A DNA stretch of 50,571 nt from a virus. The stretch lies in the IMG/VR virus record IMGVR_UViG_3300037264_004382, positions 1 to 50,571 of that record; one strand, written 5' to 3'. Shown one piece after another: positions 22,302 to 29,791 of the stretch (the stretch's first letter is position 1; each line of letters starts with the position of its first letter). The position numbers and the translations under genes were made by a program. A model generated the notes under the pieces. The model saw nothing but the letters and a program-made list of their open reading frames with translations. It was not told the origin of the DNA and did no database searches.

Positions 22302-22311
22302 GGAGTTAATA

Positions 22312-22500
22312 ATGAGCAAGCCTATTGATTGTATCACTTATGATCTTGAGAAGGTGGTCCCCACTTCTTCGGGTGCGAGTGATTTTGCTGGTGCAAAATA
22401 CGCCACCGCCCCTGATGGTTCTGGCAGCCCTTGGGTTCTTGGGGTCGCCCTTTCAGACAGTGATCCTACCCCTGTTCTTTTGAACGACATCGCTCGCTAA
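22312..22500 (+). CDS. Small hypothetical virion-cluster protein
   Basis: 62 residues; AAGGAG precedes the ATG at 22312 (longer frame rejected). No strong features: IDCITYDLEKVVPTSSGASDF, then beta-like and polar. The stop overlaps the ATG of the next gene (TAATG), so both are coupled. Possibly a minor structural protein. Confidence 0.55.
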   Translation: MSKPIDCITYDLEKVVPTSSGASDFAGAKYATAPDGSGSPWVLGVALSDSDPTPVLLNDIAR

Positions 22501-22799
22501 TGGCCTGGGGTGGCGGACAATATACTGTAACTGCTACGGCGGTCACCCTAACCTCTGCCCTTGGTCTTAGTGAGAAGCAGCACTGTAAGAACATTGACGT
22601 TAGGGCGAAGGTGGGGAATGCCGCACCTGTTTACCTAGGGGCGTCGAATGTGACTAATGCGCCGGCGAATGCCAGGGTGGAGATTCCCGCTAGTAGCTGG
22701 TGGTCTTCAGGTCCCCTTTGGACTAATGGGATCAATACAGATGAGGTTTTTATCGTGGGAACAGCGGCTGATAGAGTTTATATCGCCCTCGGTTTCTAG
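22500..22799 (+). CDS. Small beta-rich virion protein (copy 2)
   Basis: 99 residues, paralogue of 13538-13837 with the same strand pattern (VTATAVTLTSALGL; IDVRAKVGNAAPVYLGASNVT; TDEVFIVGTAADRVYIAL). Coupled to the preceding gene by a TAATG junction. A decoration or fibre-base role is likely; two diverged copies flank the capsid and connector units. Confidence 0.65.
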   Translation: MAWGGGQYTVTATAVTLTSALGLSEKQHCKNIDVRAKVGNAAPVYLGASNVTNAPANARVEIPASSWWSSGPLWTNGINTDEVFIVGTAADRVYIALGF

Positions 22800-22811
22800 G
22801 AGACTCTAATA

Positions 22812-24767
22812 ATGCCCTACTCTGGAGGTGGTGCGGCGGGTGGCACAGTTGTTACTACCTTTACCTCCTCAGGAACCTACACTAAGCCCATAGGGGCCAG
22901 CGGGATTTATGTTATTTGCTATGGCGGTGGCGGGTCTGGAGGAGGCGGTGGAGCCCACAATGCCGGCGCTACGTCCCAGGGCGGAACTGGAGGCGGCGGC
23001 GGGGCTAGACATGAGAAACTCTTCTCCCCCGGTGAATTAGGGGTTAGTGAGACTGTTACTATAGGTGATGGCGGCACAGCAGGTGCCGGCGGGGTCCAGC
23101 CGACCGGCTCCGGCGGAGATGGGACGGCTGGCGGGACTACGACGTTTGGCACGCTGCTCTCGGCCTTCGGAGGTGGCGCTGGCGCAGGTGGCCCAACGGC
23201 GGCGTCGGCTAGAAGCGGAGGCGGCGGCGGTGGGTGGGCTTCTGTTGGCCAGAATGGTAATGTTGATGCGGCGGTTGGTGGGTCCCCTGGTGGTGGTGGC
23301 ATTGGCGGTACTGCTCCAACACACACGGGAGGCGGAGCATCAGTAAACACCGGCGCGTCGGTAGGGCGCGGTGCCGAGGATGGGGGCGGCTCTGGCGGGG
23401 GCGCATCCACATCTGGAGCGGCTGGCGTCGATGGCGGCAACAGCTTCTATGGCGGTGGCGGCGGTGCGCCCGGGGGTGGAGTCACCGCCGCGAACGCCAC
23501 CTCGGCCGGCGGGACAGGCGGGAACGTTGCTGCGAGCGTCACGTGGGACGGATCAGCGGGAGGGGGCGCGTCTGGAGCGGCTGGCGCTAACGGCACCGCC
23601 GGTGCTGCCGGCAACTCCACCAAGGGCGGGCAAGGTGGCGGTGGTGGTGGATCGCAGAGAACCGCTGGGTCTGCCGGTATAGGCGGTGCGGGTGGCGTGA
23701 ACGGTGGTGGTGGCGGCGGAGGTGGGTCGGGCCAGAACACCGTCAGCGGCGGTGCCGGTGGGGTAGGCGGCAAGGGTGCCGTCTATGTCATCGCGTTTTT
23801 CGGTCCCCCGGTCCTGACCAGCTACACGTCTGCGGCGTCTCCGACATGGACCAAGGGAAGCTCCACGGCCGCGGTGCAGTGTATCGTCTATGGATCGGGT
23901 GGGTCTGGAGGAGGCGGAGCTGGAGGCGTTCTGACTGCCGTCGCCGCCTCGAACGGAGGTGGCGCTGGTGGCGGAGCTAGGAATGAGAAGTGCTGGCTCG
24001 CCTCAGACATCACCGGAACTGTGGCTGTCACGGTTCCTGCCGGTGGAGCATCCGCGGCGGGCGGCGCTGGCGGGGTAGGCCCATTCGCTGGCACAGCCGG
24101 GAACCCAGGGTCGCCAACCTCATTCGGCGCGTACTTGATCGCCTATGGTGGCGGTGGCGGTGCTGCTGGAGCCGCTACTTTTGCCCAGCGCACCGGCGGT
24201 GGCGGCGGAGGGACAACCGGAGTTGGCCAAAACGGGTCAGCTTCCGCTACGGCGGGCGGGACCCCGGGACCTGTGGCTGGCGGCTCGCCTATTGGCCCAA
24301 CTGGCGGCGGTGGTGGTGGCTCGAACTTGGGTGGCGGGCCTGGATGGGGATTCCCAGGTAATTGGGGCGGGGGTGGTGGGGGGGCACTGGCGGATCCATC
24401 AGTGGCCACATACGCGTTCGCCAGCGCGCGTGGAGCAGGCGGCTCAGGCGCAGGTGGCGTTGTAAATACTGCCAATGTGGCCAAAGTTGGCAACTTTGGC
24501 TCGTTGTACTCATTCATCCAGGGGGCTACTTCTGGCGGAGCCATTGGAGCCGTCGGCTACACCGGGACCGCTGGTGGTATGCATTTCGGAGGCCAAGGTG
24601 GCGGAGGCGGTGGCGGGCAAACTGGCGGGGCTGCGGCTGGGAACGGCGGGCCAGGCGGGCTCTGCGGCGGTGCAGGTGGTGGTGGCGGCGGCGGGCAGGT
24701 AACGTCAGCAGGCGGGGCATCTGGGGTGGGCGGTGATGGAGCAGTTTTTGTCCTAGAGTGGTCCTAA
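22812..24767 (+). CDS. Glycine-rich fibre/adhesin protein
   Basis: 651 residues, about two-thirds of them Gly, Ala, Ser or Thr. Two parallel halves each begin with a strand motif (VTTFTSSGTYTKPIGASGIY and SYTSAASPTWTKGSSTAAV) leading into VYGxGGSGGGG and long GGGGGGG tracts, the pattern of the Gly-rich domain found in phage tail fibres and adhesins. Such tracts can pack as polyglycine helices. It should be a receptor-binding or fibre protein. The DNA is GC-rich from the Gly codons and highly repetitive, so copy number and frame may vary between isolates. Confidence 0.65.
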   Translation: MPYSGGGAAGGTVVTTFTSSGTYTKPIGASGIYVICYGGGGSGGGGGAHNAGATSQGGTGGGGGARHEKLFSPGELGVSETVTIGDGGTAGAGGVQPTGSGGDGTAGGTTTFGTLLSAFGGGAGAGGPTAASARSGGGGGGWASVGQNGNVDAAVGGSPGGGGIGGTAPTHTGGGASVNTGASVGRGAEDGGGSGGGASTSGAAGVDGGNSFYGGGGGAPGGGVTAANATSAGGTGGNVAASVTWDGSAGGGASGAAGANGTAGAAGNSTKGGQGGGGGGSQRTAGSAGIGGAGGVNGGGGGGGGSGQNTVSGGAGGVGGKGAVYVIAFFGPPVLTSYTSAASPTWTKGSSTAAVQCIVYGSGGSGGGGAGGVLTAVAASNGGGAGGGARNEKCWLASDITGTVAVTVPAGGASAAGGAGGVGPFAGTAGNPGSPTSFGAYLIAYGGGGGAAGAATFAQRTGGGGGGTTGVGQNGSASATAGGTPGPVAGGSPIGPTGGGGGGSNLGGGPGWGFPGNWGGGGGGALADPSVATYAFASARGAGGSGAGGVVNTANVAKVGNFGSLYSFIQGATSGGAIGAVGYTGTAGGMHFGGQGGGGGGGQTGGAAAGNGGPGGLCGGAGGGGGGGQVTSAGGASGVGGDGAVFVLEWS

Positions 24768-24802
24768 GAGTAGCTTGATGAAATTTTGGAAGGAGACCTA
24801 AA

Positions 24803-25270
24803 ATGCCCAGAATGCCACTATCACTTGTCCGAGGAGCTAGACGAGGTAGGAATGTTGGTTCGCCCCAAGCCCCTATAGAATCATATCCCCATACTCCTCC
24901 TGTAGTAGCTCCACCTACACCTGTCAGTCCCTATCCAGGAAACTTTGCTCCTCCGTTTGATCCACAGGGTCCACCTCCCTATATTCCAGGTGAGCCAGAT
25001 ATTCCATCTCCCTATCCACCTTATCCAAGCTATCCAGGTATCCCCCCCGGAAGCCCACCCTATCCACCCTATCCAGGTATTCCCGGAAGCCCCGGCATTC
25101 CCCCTAGCCCCTACCAAATACCACATCCTAGTGGTCCACTCGTTCTTGGCGGTGGCGCGACGGGGATGTATAATAGGAATCCCCTCCAGCGCTCTCAACA
25201 GTCTGGACTCCTCGGCCCATCAAGGCAGAAAGCCCTTACAATGGGTTCTAGCAATCCGACCTTCAGATAA
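24803..25270 (+). CDS. Proline-rich linker protein
   Basis: 155 residues, ATG with GGAG. Residues 20-110 are P/Y/G/S-rich (PYPPYPSYPGIPPGSPPYP), with a basic start and a polar, Ser/Gln-rich end. Such sequence is extended and disordered. It sits between the Gly-rich fibre and an adaptor-like gene; perhaps a flexible spacer in the tail or fibre attachment. A 7-codon mini-ORF (MKFWKET) lies just upstream and includes the SD. Confidence 0.5.
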   Translation: MPRMPLSLVRGARRGRNVGSPQAPIESYPHTPPVVAPPTPVSPYPGNFAPPFDPQGPPPYIPGEPDIPSPYPPYPSYPGIPPGSPPYPPYPGIPGSPGIPPSPYQIPHPSGPLVLGGGATGMYNRNPLQRSQQSGLLGPSRQKALTMGSSNPTFR

Positions 25271-25273
25271 CCA

Positions 25274-25942
25274 ATGCCCTACACCTCCTTTAACCTTGCA
25301 GACGCTAAGCAGCGACTTCTAGACAGGGTGGGGAGTAGTGTTTTCTGGACCCCCGCCGAAGCCGGGGCTGCCTTTAATGAAGCAATCTGTGTGTGGCAGG
25401 CTCTCGTGGGGGAGTGGACTTCCTCCCTTGACCTACCAGTAACAAGTGGCAATTACTATAATGTCCCCAGACAAATCATAAGTGTACAGAGGGTAAAGTG
25501 GAACAACACCTCCCTTACCCTTGGATCGCAGGAGGAATGGGATTATGGTAAACCGGGGTGGGAGGGAGTCACTGGGACTCCAGAAGAGTGGGCTCCCCTT
25601 GGACTGAGTATGATTGCTATCAGTCCCGCCCCCACCACTGGGATCATCACCTTTGAAGGGTATAAGGAGGCTCCTATTCTCAGTTCGGATGGAGAGTTCT
25701 TTGATCTTGGAGACGAGTATCTTTCCGACTTCCTTGGCTATGGTCAACATGTTCTCTGTTTCAAGGAGGGAACCACCGAACAATCAAACAGTCAGAGTCT
25801 CTATCAGCAGTTTGTAAAGGCGGCGGGGGATCAGAACAGCGCCCTAAGGGCAATGAATGTCTATAAGAATGCGATGGGCCTCCCCAGGGATGAAAGTGAA
25901 AGATCCGGCAGCTCACAGCCCTCAATTGGGGCTAGGTTGTAA
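25274..25942 (+). CDS. Adaptor-like virion protein
   Basis: 222 residues, ATG 4 nt after the previous stop. Helical N-terminus (LADAKQRLLDRVGSSVFWTPAEAGAAFNEAICVWQALVG), then strands (YYNVPRQIISVQRVKW), a GWEGVTGTPEEWAPLGLSMIAISPAP segment and a C-terminal helix (LYQQFVKAAGDQNSALRAM). The W-GW-P-IxxxPxP order recurs in 27184-28278, so the two look homologous and belong to the same adaptor class that joins portal and tail. Confidence 0.6.
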   Translation: MPYTSFNLADAKQRLLDRVGSSVFWTPAEAGAAFNEAICVWQALVGEWTSSLDLPVTSGNYYNVPRQIISVQRVKWNNTSLTLGSQEEWDYGKPGWEGVTGTPEEWAPLGLSMIAISPAPTTGIITFEGYKEAPILSSDGEFFDLGDEYLSDFLGYGQHVLCFKEGTTEQSNSQSLYQQFVKAAGDQNSALRAMNVYKNAMGLPRDESERSGSSQPSIGARL

Positions 25943-25944
25943 AG

Positions 25945-26295
25945 ATGAGGGGATCTAATAAGTTCGGGGAGCTTACTCTCCATGGATGCGATCTTGATGG
26001 AAACTTGCGGCCAGGCCGGCGCTCCTACCCCACTTACACATGTGGGCACTGCTCGAAGGTGGTGGTTATCAGGCCGGATAGGGAAAGACCAAGAAAGACT
26101 TGCGGAGGGTGCGGGGGGTGGATCTGTGAGAAGAGTGAGATCTGCAATACCCACTGCACCCCGCTTCACGCACTTTCCAGGAATGGAATGGACCAAGATC
26201 GTCCAGGATCTCCTAGGACAAAGTACCTCCCCGCCATCATGGCTGGGATAGAATCAATCGAACAGGCCCACAAGTTGGGGCTAGTCAATCCTTAA
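25945..26295 (+). CDS. Zinc-finger virion-cluster protein (family B, resident copy)
   Basis: 116 residues. YTCGHCSKVVVIRPD, CGGCGGWICEKSEIC and NTHCTPL repeat the CxxC, CxxC, C..C and C motif order of 14764-15039, then a basic helix. The N-terminal 30 residues are extra. Two zinc sites are likely. Unlike its GC-rich relative it uses AGG/GGG-type codons, so it belongs to the resident genome. Confidence 0.65.
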   Translation: MRGSNKFGELTLHGCDLDGNLRPGRRSYPTYTCGHCSKVVVIRPDRERPRKTCGGCGGWICEKSEICNTHCTPLHALSRNGMDQDRPGSPRTKYLPAIMAGIESIEQAHKLGLVNP

Positions 26296-26309
26296 GAGGA
26301 GGAACATAG

Positions 26310-26768
26310 ATGGCTTTTTATACTACTTCAGTCAACGGGGTTGCACTAAGCACCACTAACGATCTGAAGACTTTTGTAACAACTGCTACTGGCGCGGGAT
26401 CGGTTATTGCCATGAGTGAATACTACTTGGCTGGCGAGGCTGGTGCTAGTGCGGTGTGCAGGGTGGCGATCAATAGACCCAGCGCGGTTGGTATCACAGG
26501 AGCGGGTGCTCAGACCCCCGAAAAGGTCAGCCCCGCCAGCGTCGCGGCTGCCTATACAGTTTACACTGGTTGGACCACTCAGCCCGTACTGGTTGCTAAC
26601 GACGTGCAGACTCCTACCTTTAATGCCTTTGGTGGCGTTGCCCTCTGGGGCGCGCCTCCTGGACAGGAGATTGTCGTTGGCTCACAGGGCGCGATAGCGA
26701 ACCTTTCAGTGAGATCGAGGTCTGGTACTAGCACTGTGAGCGGTCACTTCATCGTCGAAGAGCGATAA
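26310..26768 (+). CDS. Beta-rich accessory virion protein (family A)
   Basis: 152 residues, ATG after GAGGAGG. ATGAGSVIAMSEYYLAGEAGAS, VCRVAINRPSAVG, then VRSRSGTSTVSGHFIVEER: beta strands and a terminal VEE as in 14314-14754 and 26770-27183. The three probably share a small jelly-roll-type fold. An exposed capsid or tail decoration is the simplest role. Confidence 0.55.
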   Translation: MAFYTTSVNGVALSTTNDLKTFVTTATGAGSVIAMSEYYLAGEAGASAVCRVAINRPSAVGITGAGAQTPEKVSPASVAAAYTVYTGWTTQPVLVANDVQTPTFNAFGGVALWGAPPGQEIVVGSQGAIANLSVRSRSGTSTVSGHFIVEER

Positions 26769-26769
26769 T

Positions 26770-27183
26770 GTGGCGTCTTACCGCCTCGGTGTTGCCGGGG
26801 CTGCTCCTCTAAGAATTCAACTAGGAACTGCCGCTATGAGAGTAGCGGAGGTTCATAGGTTGACAGCTTCTGGGGAGAATGCTACAGGGACTGCCTCTCG
26901 ACCTACACTATCTAGACCTGCTGTCCCCGGAACTGGGACAGCAGGAACCATAGTGTCTCTGGATGGACACTCCACCCCCACATCGACTGGAATTACCTCC
27001 TTCTCGGGGGCTCCCTCCACCCCTAGTGTGACTACTGGAAACTTCAACCTACCAGTTCAAATTGACTTCATCCTACCACCTGGCCGCGGAATTGTGGTCC
27101 TACCATCCTCTTTCATCCTATGGTACGCATCAGCCTCAGGCGGGCATACATGGCAAGGCGAGATCGAATTTGAGGAACTCTAG
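26770..27183 (+). CDS. Beta-rich accessory virion protein (family A)
   Basis: 137 residues from GTG at 26770, 1 nt after the previous stop. RIQLGTAAMRVAEVHRLTASGENA, VPGTGTAGTIVSLDG, FNLPVQIDFILPPGRG and EIEFEEL: the same plan as its neighbour and as 14314-14754. Tandem copies suggest local duplication. The next gene starts directly after its stop. Confidence 0.55.
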   Translation: MASYRLGVAGAAPLRIQLGTAAMRVAEVHRLTASGENATGTASRPTLSRPAVPGTGTAGTIVSLDGHSTPTSTGITSFSGAPSTPSVTTGNFNLPVQIDFILPPGRGIVVLPSSFILWYASASGGHTWQGEIEFEEL

Positions 27184-28278
27184 ATGAGATGGGGAGCTAG
27201 GACTGTCAATATTCTACGGTCTACCATTGCCGGGGAGAGTCCTAATGTAAGTGGGGTGGTTAGGTCGGGGAACCCCCTTACCAAGCTTTCTAGGTATAGA
27301 ACCAGGCTTCTAGGTAGCCCCTTCGCCCTCATCTATGATGGACTTTCTCCCTTTGTCAATAAAATCTATCGACCACCTGGGGGTAGGTTAAGGAGGGCTG
27401 AGCGGGAGCTTTTCCTAGCTCGCAGGCGAGGACTTAGATCGCTTTATGTGATGAAAGTGCCCCTTACAATCTCGAACGTCCCTCCTGATGAGACGCTTCT
27501 TACGTTTACCAGGTTTAGCGGGCTTGCTAAGAGGAGGGCACTGGAGAGGAGGGCTCTTCTAGTGATGAGGGCTGGAAGAAACTTTGGGTTCGCCGGAGCA
27601 CCTATTATTGGCCTCCCAGCCTCAACCACCCTTTCTGACTCTTGTAGGATCCTTTCAGATATTCAGAGGATGCTTCTTGAACCTATCATTGATAGCGGGG
27701 TAACTTGGAGTCTCTGGACTCAACAGGAAGTTTTCGACTACATGACTGACAGGATTAACAAGTTCTTACTGGAGACGGGGATAACTAGAACCAGGGTAGC
27801 CATCCCCCTTGCTCTGGGTCAGAGATTTGTCTCGACCCCAGAGGACTGTCTAGTCATTAAGAGGGTAGTACTGCAATCCACCACCTACTCTCCGCTAACA
27901 CGAGTGGATCCGTTTATGCTAGACAATGCCTATCCAGGATGGGAGACTGCTGGATCTGGGACCATCGACACCGTATATGGGTATATAGAGAATCCTCAGA
28001 ATGGCGGGGTTATAGAAATTGCGAGACCCCTCAATGCGGCCTCGACACTACATATCGAGTATGTTCCAAAGCAGATCATGACCCTTGGGGTGTGTGAGCC
28101 TATTATGATTCCAGAAACGCTTGTTCCATTTATCAAGTATGGGATCCTAGCGGATATGCTTGGGAAACAGGGGGAGGCAAATGACTCCCTCAGAGCAACA
28201 TACTGTGAGCAGAGATTTGGGGATGGGGTCGAGCTTGCCGGAGCTTTGATGGGTCAAGGAGGTAGAAATGCCTCTTAG
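27184..28278 (+). CDS. Adaptor-like virion protein with basic N-terminus
   Basis: 364 residues. Residues 1-145 are very basic (RLRRAERELFLARRRGLRSLY; LAKRRALERRALLVMRAG). From 150 on it resembles an adaptor: LSDSCRILSDIQRMLLEP, QQEVFDYMTDRINKFLLETG, PEDCLVIKRVVLQ, NAYPGWETAGSG, EIARPLNAASTLHIEYVP and FIKYGILADMLGKQGE. Similar to 25274-25942 and a known podovirus connector plan. The basic extension could hold DNA in the channel or neutralise the portal interior. Overlaps the next gene by 11 nt. Confidence 0.6.
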   Translation: MRWGARTVNILRSTIAGESPNVSGVVRSGNPLTKLSRYRTRLLGSPFALIYDGLSPFVNKIYRPPGGRLRRAERELFLARRRGLRSLYVMKVPLTISNVPPDETLLTFTRFSGLAKRRALERRALLVMRAGRNFGFAGAPIIGLPASTTLSDSCRILSDIQRMLLEPIIDSGVTWSLWTQQEVFDYMTDRINKFLLETGITRTRVAIPLALGQRFVSTPEDCLVIKRVVLQSTTYSPLTRVDPFMLDNAYPGWETAGSGTIDTVYGYIENPQNGGVIEIARPLNAASTLHIEYVPKQIMTLGVCEPIMIPETLVPFIKYGILADMLGKQGEANDSLRATYCEQRFGDGVELAGALMGQGGRNAS

Positions 28279-29791
28279 TGTGAAGGTGGGGACCTTTGCG
28301 AAGAGTACGGGGGCAGCACCGGCCTCCCAAGCCATCACTGGAGTAGGCTTCACCCCCTCAGTGATTATTTTCTGGTCCTCTGGTGGGACCACTACCGATG
28401 CTTGGATTGACTCCAGCACAGAGACTTTTGGGTTCGCCACCACCACAGAACAGCTAGCTCACGCTCGCTTTGGCTTTGACGGGACCACTGGGACGAATAG
28501 CTTTTCCACTGGCGGTTCCACCTCGGATGCTATTCAATTCACTGGCATAAACCCAACCCCAACGGTGATAGCTAGGGCTGCTAGCCCCACTATGGACGCA
28601 GATGGCTTCACCCTTTCATGGACCACCAATAATGCCTCCGCCTATTTAATTCACTATCTCGCCCTGGGCGGCACACAGATTACAGGTCAAGACATCAGCA
28701 ATTTTGGCTCTCCTGCTGCTCCGGGAGATAAGGTGGTAACAGGTGTAGGCTTTAGGCCTGAACTCATCATCACCTCTAGAGGTATAATCGCTGCTCCCGG
28801 AAGCACCAACTATGACCGGGGTATAGGCGCAGCAGATGGTACCACGAATTGGTCCGCAGATAGCAGGACCTTCTGGTATACCACTGATTCAAAGATGTAC
28901 GCTTATGCAACAAGGTCTTCCACCAAGATTATCTCCTTCCCAGACATTTTCGCGGTTGAGGATATCGCAGCCACTCTCTCCGCATTTGATTCAGATGGAT
29001 ATACCATCAACTTCACAAATATCAACGTCTCTGTGGCGTGGAAGGCACTCACCATCAAGGGTTGCCATGTCAAGGTAGGGTCATTCAACAAGAGTGTGAC
29101 GGGGGCACCAACTGACCAGGGTGTGACGGGGGTAGGATTTACCCCAAAGGCTCTCTTCTTCGTAGCTACAGGAACTGCGGCAGGTATCCAGTCCGGCACT
29201 GGATCTAAGATTGTAATCGGTGCCTCAGATGGCACCAGTCATGCAGTCACTGCGGACCAATCAGATTCAAATGTCACCCCCACCAACATAGCCGCTGTGG
29301 ATTCTTCGACAAGGGCATTCATCAGGGCAAACAACAGCTCAAAGACAGTGAATGCTCAGTGTGTGGTGAAGACCCTGGATTCAGACGGGTTCACTCTCAC
29401 CTGGGACATCAATGATGCCACCGCCACACCTATTGGATATGTGGCATTTGGGGCGTGGGTAACTCCTACTGCAACCACCACCATTGCCAGCCCAGTCACC
29501 ACCGTTAGCGCACAGCTTAATGGTATAATGAATCCTGGAGGGGCTACTGCTAGCTTTCCAGTCTCCTACAAGTTCGAGTATGGACTCACCGCTGCGTATG
29601 GGTCGAGCACTACCCCTGTAGGTGGACAGACGGGTTCCTCAGACATAGTGGTGATGGAGAACATCTCTGGTCTCACCCCTACCACTCTTTATCACTTTCG
29701 GCTGGTCGCGTACAATGATGGAGAGACCGCCAATGGACTCGATGAGACCTTTACAACCTACGCTAATGACCCTTCTATCATGGCCCTCTAA
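28268..29791 (+). CDS. Repeat fibre-like protein with FnIII-like end (family C)
   Basis: 507 residues, ATG with a near-perfect SD (AAGGAGG). Three units start with VGTFAKSTGAAPASQAITG-, VGFRPELIITS- and VGSFNKSVTGAPTDQGVTG-type strands, and contain GVGFTPxxxxF and DxDGFTLxW. They are homologous to 15041-16333. The C-terminal 100 residues (FPVSYKFEYGLTAAYGSST; GLTPTTLYHFRLVA) look like a fibronectin type III domain. Probably an exposed tail or capsid appendage. Its stop overlaps the next ATG. Confidence 0.65.
   Translation: MPLSVKVGTFAKSTGAAPASQAITGVGFTPSVIIFWSSGGTTTDAWIDSSTETFGFATTTEQLAHARFGFDGTTGTNSFSTGGSTSDAIQFTGINPTPTVIARAASPTMDADGFTLSWTTNNASAYLIHYLALGGTQITGQDISNFGSPAAPGDKVVTGVGFRPELIITSRGIIAAPGSTNYDRGIGAADGTTNWSADSRTFWYTTDSKMYAYATRSSTKIISFPDIFAVEDIAATLSAFDSDGYTINFTNINVSVAWKALTIKGCHVKVGSFNKSVTGAPTDQGVTGVGFTPKALFFVATGTAAGIQSGTGSKIVIGASDGTSHAVTADQSDSNVTPTNIAAVDSSTRAFIRANNSSKTVNAQCVVKTLDSDGFTLTWDINDATATPIGYVAFGAWVTPTATTTIASPVTTVSAQLNGIMNPGGATASFPVSYKFEYGLTAAYGSSTTPVGGQTGSSDIVVMENISGLTPTTLYHFRLVAYNDGETANGLDETFTTYANDPSIMAL

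Noticed and set aside
22919-24544. Long leftward Pro-rich frames within the Gly-rich gene
   Set aside because: These are the complement of GGC/GGT codons (GCC/CCN) and carry no start signals.
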